Below are positions 59,355-64,000 of a stretch of DNA of 64,000 nt, piece by piece. The notes beneath the pieces are model-generated. The model did not search any database and was not told the origin of the DNA. It was given only the letters and a program-made list of their open reading frames with translations. The stretch is from Amylostereum areolatum (taxonomy: Eukaryota; Basidiomycota; Agaricomycetes; Russulales; Stereaceae), in NCBI GenBank assembly GCA_012932865.1, contig SAXG01000033.1, positions 354,007 to 418,006 of the forward strand, read 5' to 3'. How positions within the stretch are numbered: the stretch's first letter is position 1; each line of letters opens with the position of its first letter. A program made the translations under genes and the position numbers.

Positions 59355-59903
59355 ATGTCCGTTCTCATTCCCGGAAAAGCATACGTCCTCACCAACGCCG
59401 CCTCGGCCACCGTGATGGACATGTCATGCGACGAAGGCCTCACCCGAATGCACGATGACAGCGCCATATATGGCTATCAATACCGCAACCAGGAGAGTCA
59501 ACAGGTGGCTATCCTACGCTCGCTCGCTTTATCCTGAGCCTCCCTGAACGCCCCTTCAGTGGTACTTCGAGGAGCGCGACGGGGGCGTTAGCATCCACAA
59601 CAAAATGAAGAACAAGTACCTCGCCGTCAAAGACACCCCGATAAAGGACTTCACGCCCATTGTTGCCAGGCTTGTGTTCGATAACCCGCACGTTTTCAAC
59701 GTCTGGCCCATTCCCGGAACGAATACTGTTCAGTGAGTTCTGATTCTCCCTTCTGTGAAGCTGGGCCGGTAACCGATCGTGGCGAGCACATTTGTAGGAT
59801 TTTCGTCAAGAACACGAAATTTTGCTTCGACCTCAGCGGTGGCTTCGTAGAGAATCACACCGAAATCTTCGTCTACCCGAGTCATGGAGGTAAGAACCAG
59901 TAG
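59355..59903 (+). CDS. short beta-trefoil (ricin B-type) lectin 2, truncated
   Basis: Exons 59355-59504, 59560-59732 and 59798-59903 join in phase. The protein reads MSVLIPGKAYVLTNAASAT, SQQWYFEERDGGVSIHNK, NKYLAVKDTPIKDFTPIV, TVQIFVKNTKFCFDLSGG and YPSHGGKNQ, then a TAG at 59901-59903 exactly before TGG ATT GTT ACC CCA. In paralogs this site encodes the final QxW motif (PQW in lectin 1), so the codon after Gln is a stop in place of the usual residue. The product would lack the last beta strand. It may be a recent pseudogene or a slightly shortened lectin. Confidence 0.65.
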
Positions 59904-60670
59904 TGGATTGTTACCCCAGGTGAGCGCATTCGCACGCGTTGTGAAGCACGGGCCAACCTTGATCTCCCTTCTGTTACAAGTTTAAACCCATTGGAAGGAT
60001 TATCGATCCCGGCGCCGGTATCGAGTGTTCCCTCGTCGACGCTCGTTGACTCGACAGCATCGTCCGGGAGCCTGAGTATGATGGCTATTCGAATTGTCAG
60101 GAAGGAGGGTCGGGGGAGTGGTGGCGGTCCGGGCGAAGGAATGTCTAACGAGGTGGTGCATGTGGCAGACTGAGGGTGTTCGTTGAAGGGGGTTCTTGTT
60201 ACCAGAAGCAGGAGGTGGTGTGTACGATTCGGGTACCAACAGCACAAACTGTCAGGGTCAAATGTCGGTCGGGGTCGTTGGGACTCGCGCGAACCGCGTA
60301 GCGAGAATTTCTGGCAGAGAGAACGGTTACAGGGAACAAGGATAAATGGAGGATGGGGAACATACCTTCCAGCCATCCTGAAGAGGGCGCCCATCGCAAC
60401 CTTTCCAATTCCATGTCGTCATCAACCATGCCTGCATGCCTTTCAATCCACCAACGTCCCATCGTCATACACCGCGTTCATATCCCGCGGGAGGAAAATC
60501 CTTCAGCGGTTACCTACACACATAGCACCTCGTCAGCTCACCCACTCGTACCGCGAATGAAGAACCAGAAAAGGGATTCGAGAATCAAGAACGAACGCTA
60601 ACGAACGCGCACCTCTAGATCTCCGACACATTCTCGCTGCTGGCGCCCACCACTCGGTACGATGGCATAT
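59904..60670. other. intergenic region
   Basis: No coding region is well supported. A minus-strand stretch near 60360-60480 has short coding-like segments (PRDMNAVYDDGTLVD; GIGKVAMGALFRMAG) interrupted by stops, possibly a decayed exon. Confidence 0.3.
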
Positions 60671-60925
60671 TCACTCGTCGCGCTTCTGCGCGGGGTACAG
60701 CCAGTTGTTGTTCATGCAAAACTTGAATGCGTGGAAGCGATCGGGGCAGCGCGCCATATCGCCGTGACGGTAGAGGGACTTGTGTTGTGGGCCGAGCGCT
60801 GAGGCAGGGGGTTCAGAGGTGGGAAAGAAGTAGATGCGTGGAAGAAAAAATAAAATGGGGCGTACTGTTGCAGGATCCGAGGTCGTCGAAGAGTTGGACG
60901 GACATGCAGGAAGCGATATCGTCTG
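60671..60925 (-). CDS. DUF3128/Emi1-like small Cys protein, 3' exons
   Basis: The last exon (60798-60671) and the preceding one (ending at 60866) join in phase to give ASCMSVQLFDDLGSCNTLGP, QHKSLYRHGDMARCPDRF and HAFKFCMNNNWLYPAQ, ending KRDE. The Cys spacing and the YRHG...C...F.FC pattern match the DUF3128 family that includes yeast Emi1 (early meiotic induction). The 5' exon or exons lie upstream of about 60925 and are not resolved; a TATACAG acceptor sits near 60915. These small soluble proteins are of unclear biochemical role, with some evidence for mitochondrial links. Confidence 0.55.
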   Translation of the reverse strand, partial: QTISLPACPSNSSTTSDPATVRPILFFLPRIYFFPTSEPPASALGPQHKSLYRHGDMARCPDRFHAFKFCMNNNWLYPAQKRDE

Positions 60926-61876
60926 TATACAGGTGCAGTCGCAGAATCCGAAGTCAGATTTCGTCTCCCTTGACGGTTTGAGCGGATTTTTCGTGTGAGT
61001 ATGTTTCTTTCATGGTGAAATGGGTCCTTTATCAAATTTGAGGACGAGAGCAAGGTAGGAGAGTTACGGATGTTAGAACGGAGGAGGGGAAGGAGCATCC
61101 GAGGAGGAGGAGGAGAGGTTCGGAGATAGTCGGAGATGCGGAAGAAGCCACGTGGCTTCAAACCTCCGTTAGGGCCGAAGCGGTCTCTTCTTCAATATTC
61201 AATTGTGAACGACTCATTCATCCATCGTCGCAGAAACCAGAAAACTATTCTGCATATGAGCTCAAGTACTCAGCCCCTCTAGGGCATCACGATTCGACAT
61301 GCAAAGCACCAAGACGGGTCTGGTCACCTTCCGAATCCGCGAATCGACGTTCTGCACACTCTCATCTGGCACGCCCCGCAAGCTCTTTCAGGCTGTCCAT
61401 TCGGTCTGTCCTTGCTCTGCTTATCGTCAGCGACCCAGCGTCTTAGTCTTCCTTGTCTATCTATCCACGTGTCGAATTGTATTCTGCGTACGAAATCAAT
61501 GCGCCGACAAGTATCCTTCAAGTTGAACGCGAACGCAACGACTGCTTCCTTGGCTTCGGGAACACGTCGAAAGCGTCTTGTGTTCCGTCTCCTCTCTTGG
61601 TAGTACAGTCTTCCTCTCATCGAGCTTTGTACTTGCGGGCGGGTACGAGCTGGGATGTCATTTGTGTTTCAGGTGCGCCAACCCCTTTGCTCCGCTGACC
61701 CCAGCCTGAACTCAAATGCAGGTGACACATCCAACATCCAACCCCAGTCTGCGACACCGCGCAAGCCGTCGTATACAAGGCTGCACGTAGTGGATAAAAC
61801 CCTCTATCACTCTGTCCCACTTTCATCTACGCCCCGTCAAGAAGATCTGCAGGCCAGCTCATCCTCTCCTTTACCA
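60926..61876. other. region holding the unresolved 5' end of the DUF3128-like gene
   Basis: It probably contains the first exon and promoter of the minus-strand gene, but I cannot place them. Plus-strand frames at 61299-61890 have no family support. Confidence 0.3.
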
Positions 61877-62790
61877 TGGTCCACTTGATGCAAGACGTCC
61901 CGCCCTGGTCGGCACCACATCGACGCTGGTCGTCTTCTCCTTACACATCTCGGCTGGGGGGCTTCGGCGCCGTCTTCCGCGCCGTCGACCTCACGTCTCC
62001 GTCAACTCGAGCGAGTACGCTGTCAAGTGGTTAAGAAAGGAAGTAGGGATCGCAAGCACTACCTCCAGGAGGCGCGATTGCATCTCAAGACCTGCAAGCA
62101 CCCGAACGTCGTCACCCTCCATCGCTTGGTTGAAGACCCGGACATGCCTTACCTCTTCTTCGTTCTGACTTGTCCTCGGGGGGCGACCTCCACGACGTTC
62201 TCTGTCTTTCCCCCCATATTATCGCAACGACGACCTTGTCCGCAGTGTGTTCATCCAATCCTCGACGCGTCAAGCACTGTCACGACCGGGCGTGTACCAC
62301 CGTGATCTGAAGCGGACAACGTCCTCTGCTCCGCGGATGGATCCCAAGTTTCCCACCGACTTGGACACTAGCGACGCGAGCCGAGATGAGCGCAGAGTTC
62401 GGCCTGGGGAGCAAGTACTACATGAGTCCCGGTACGCAGCTTCACCCTCGTTTGTTTCCTTCTCTCATCGCTAACCCTCGCCACAGAATGCTTGCACCAG
62501 GACCTTGTCCTCGACGCTTACTCCTCTCCCCACCACGACATCTTGGTCCCTTGGCCTCGTCCTCGCCAACATCCTCTCCGGCCGCGCGCCATGGCACTGC
62601 GCCAGCAAAGGGACAAGTGGTTCGCGCGCGCTACATTCGCGACCCGCGCTATCTCGTCGACGGCCTGCTCATCCCGGACGATGTGGGGGCACCTCGCCCG
62701 CGCTCTCGCGCTCAACCCGTACGAGCGGTTGTCACTGGATGAGTTCCGGGCGGGGATCCTCGGGATCAAGACGTTCTTCGGGAGGATGTC
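61877..62790 (+). pseudogene. serine/threonine protein kinase relic
   Basis: Kinase motifs occur in order but in changing frames. They are a glycine-rich loop (RLGGFGAVFRAVDLTSPS), the ATP-lysine YAVK, a helix C region (RKHYLQEARLHLKTCKHPN, VVTLHRLVED), the catalytic loop (GVYHRDLK then DNVLCSADGS), the activation segment (SAEFGLGSKYYMSP), and the C-lobe (SLGLVLANILSGRAPWHC, then ALNPYERLSLDEFRAG). The layout resembles fungal Ran1/Ksp1-type kinases. Frame changes near 62030, 62165, 62310 and 62370 are too closely spaced for introns, so I regard the gene as dead. Confidence 0.65.
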
Positions 62791-64000
62791 GTCTTGGAAT
62801 CTTCGGTATCCAGAGTGTCGTGCACGCGCAGGATATGGGGCGGCGAAGGACGAAGAGCGCACGCCAGTACAAAGCATGTGGCCCGTTTCAGGAGAAACAG
62901 GCGGCGCCGGCGTCGCTCCGCAGTGCCAAGAGGTGTACATCTACGCGAACGAGTTCCTCTACCCGTCTGTCTGGTTTCGGAATCTTCGGATCTGGCGCGA
63001 GAGGACAAGGACACTGGCATCTCCCTCGAGTCAACGTCGGCCTCGGCACGTACATCGATCTGAAGAAGGATCCTATTCGCGTATCGTCTGAGGAATCTGG
63101 CGCCGTCACGCACCTAACGGCTCGGATCCTTCTGGTCGATGTGGCGTCGTCGCGCTCGGGGTCTCTTCACGACAGGCGGGCAATCACAAGAGGGCTCTAG
63201 GTGTCCAGGATTCGGCAGACGCTTTCTCGGTTTAGGATGTGGTAGATCCTTTGATTGTGGCCTTTCCGAACCTCGTTCGTGCGGATCGTCACGGTTTGTA
63301 CTGAATATCATGTAGCGTTAGCTGTATGTTGCTTGAAATACTACTTATTCCTGCATGTATTACCTACGAGCTCGGCGCTCGGCCAGCAAGAATTGCCCCT
63401 CGGGACTTGTCTGGTAAGCAAGTGCCGGATCCTGTTCCCGCTGAACCAGCTGACCTTCTACAGTATCTCGGCATCGGGCGACTCACAGTCCACCGATATG
63501 ACAGCATCAAAATGTGCAGATGAGTTCATGATGCGGATTCAATGTGTGTGGGGCGATACTGGCCTGTGAAGTGTGTACAAACTGAAAGGCACCGTTGACA
63601 AGGGGCGCGAAGTTGGGGTGTGCATTCAATCACCCTCTGTGGCTGACGCTATTTTGCAGTGGCTATCCCCGGTCGTACAGGTCAATTATACTGCACGGAA
63701 AGAAAGGGATTCCAAGGCTTAGGCTGGACACTTTACCGGGGCGCTGGGGTAGTAGTAAAGTCTGGGTACGCTGATTGCAAGCGTGAGAGTTATGGCGTCG
63801 CAGAGGGCGGCGTTAGCACCTACAGTGACTTGTATATCAAATGACAGGAATGACTACGTATAAGGTTTAGGGTGGGCTGTGCGACTCGATGGGGCTCCAG
63901 CACACCGCAAGTATATGACTGAAACCGAGAAGGCGTTTCCGTTGTTCCTCTTCCCCCTCTATCGCCATGCCAGATTACACCCATCTTCCTCACTACCCCT
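62791..64000. other. 3' flanking region, no supported gene
   Basis: Short frames are present but have no domain signals or convincing splice structure. The frame AIPGRTGQLYCTERKGFQG near 63660 could be part of an unrecognised gene. The window ends in pyrimidine-rich DNA that could be another promoter. Confidence 0.3.

Overview
This window looks like nuclear DNA of an agaricomycete (mushroom-forming basidiomycete). Genes are compact and split by introns of about 50-90 nt with GT...AG ends. The protein families are typical of that class: TET/JBP-like dioxygenase, KDZ-associated CxC5/CxC6 protein, Tnp2/Plavaka-type transposase, DUF6589, DUF3684, short beta-trefoil lectins and small RING proteins. 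Nothing looks prokaryotic, and I recognised no rRNA, tRNA or CRISPR array.

Layout, left to right. Bases 1-9150: an apparently intact five-exon TET/JBP-like 2-oxoglutarate dioxygenase gene (+), a damaged cyclin gene (-), a KDZ-transposon CxC5-CxC6 gene (-), an unrecognised gene with a PQTQ-repeat N-terminus encoded by a minisatellite (-), and a 5'-truncated LINE with poly(A) and 15-bp target duplication. 9.8-10.3 kb: a single-exon orphan gene. 11.3-12.7 kb: copy A of a long interspersed repeat. 15.3-17.3 kb: a WD40 gene with downstream membrane-spanning exons (-). 17.7-18.6 kb: the first of three RING genes. 19.3-23.6 kb: a Tnp2/Plavaka-type transposase gene, followed by inverted repeat copy B. 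26.4-33.05 kb: relics of a DUF6589 protein, a RecQ-like helicase (-), repeat copy C and a DUF3684 protein. 33.1-35.3 kb: a coiled-coil membrane protein gene and an intact three-exon SET-domain gene (-). 37-43.1 kb: a decayed Tom1/HUWE1-like gene that lacks its HECT domain. 45.1-45.9 kb: second RING gene. 46.3-47.8 kb: an HMG-box transcription factor gene (-). 48.1-49.6 kb: repeat copy D. 50.2-52.3 kb: a small unknown gene (-) and the third RING gene. 53.6-54.3 kb: a probable pseudogene. 55.4-59.9 kb: two beta-trefoil lectin genes flanking a Mutator-like non-autonomous element with matching terminal inverted repeats and a 9-bp target duplication. 60.7-62.8 kb: a DUF3128-like gene (-) and a frameshifted protein kinase relic.

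The window is rich in mobile elements and decayed genes. At least four transposon lineages are present, and several host-type genes are truncated or frameshifted. The apparently intact genes are mostly regulatory: TET/JBP-like, SET, HMG-box and three RING genes. The TET/JBP-like gene about 2 kb from a KDZ-type gene matches the published fungal association between these families and is the strongest candidate for a biologically notable system. Exon boundaries were placed by eye from splice signals, frame and family resemblance; no alignment or search was run.
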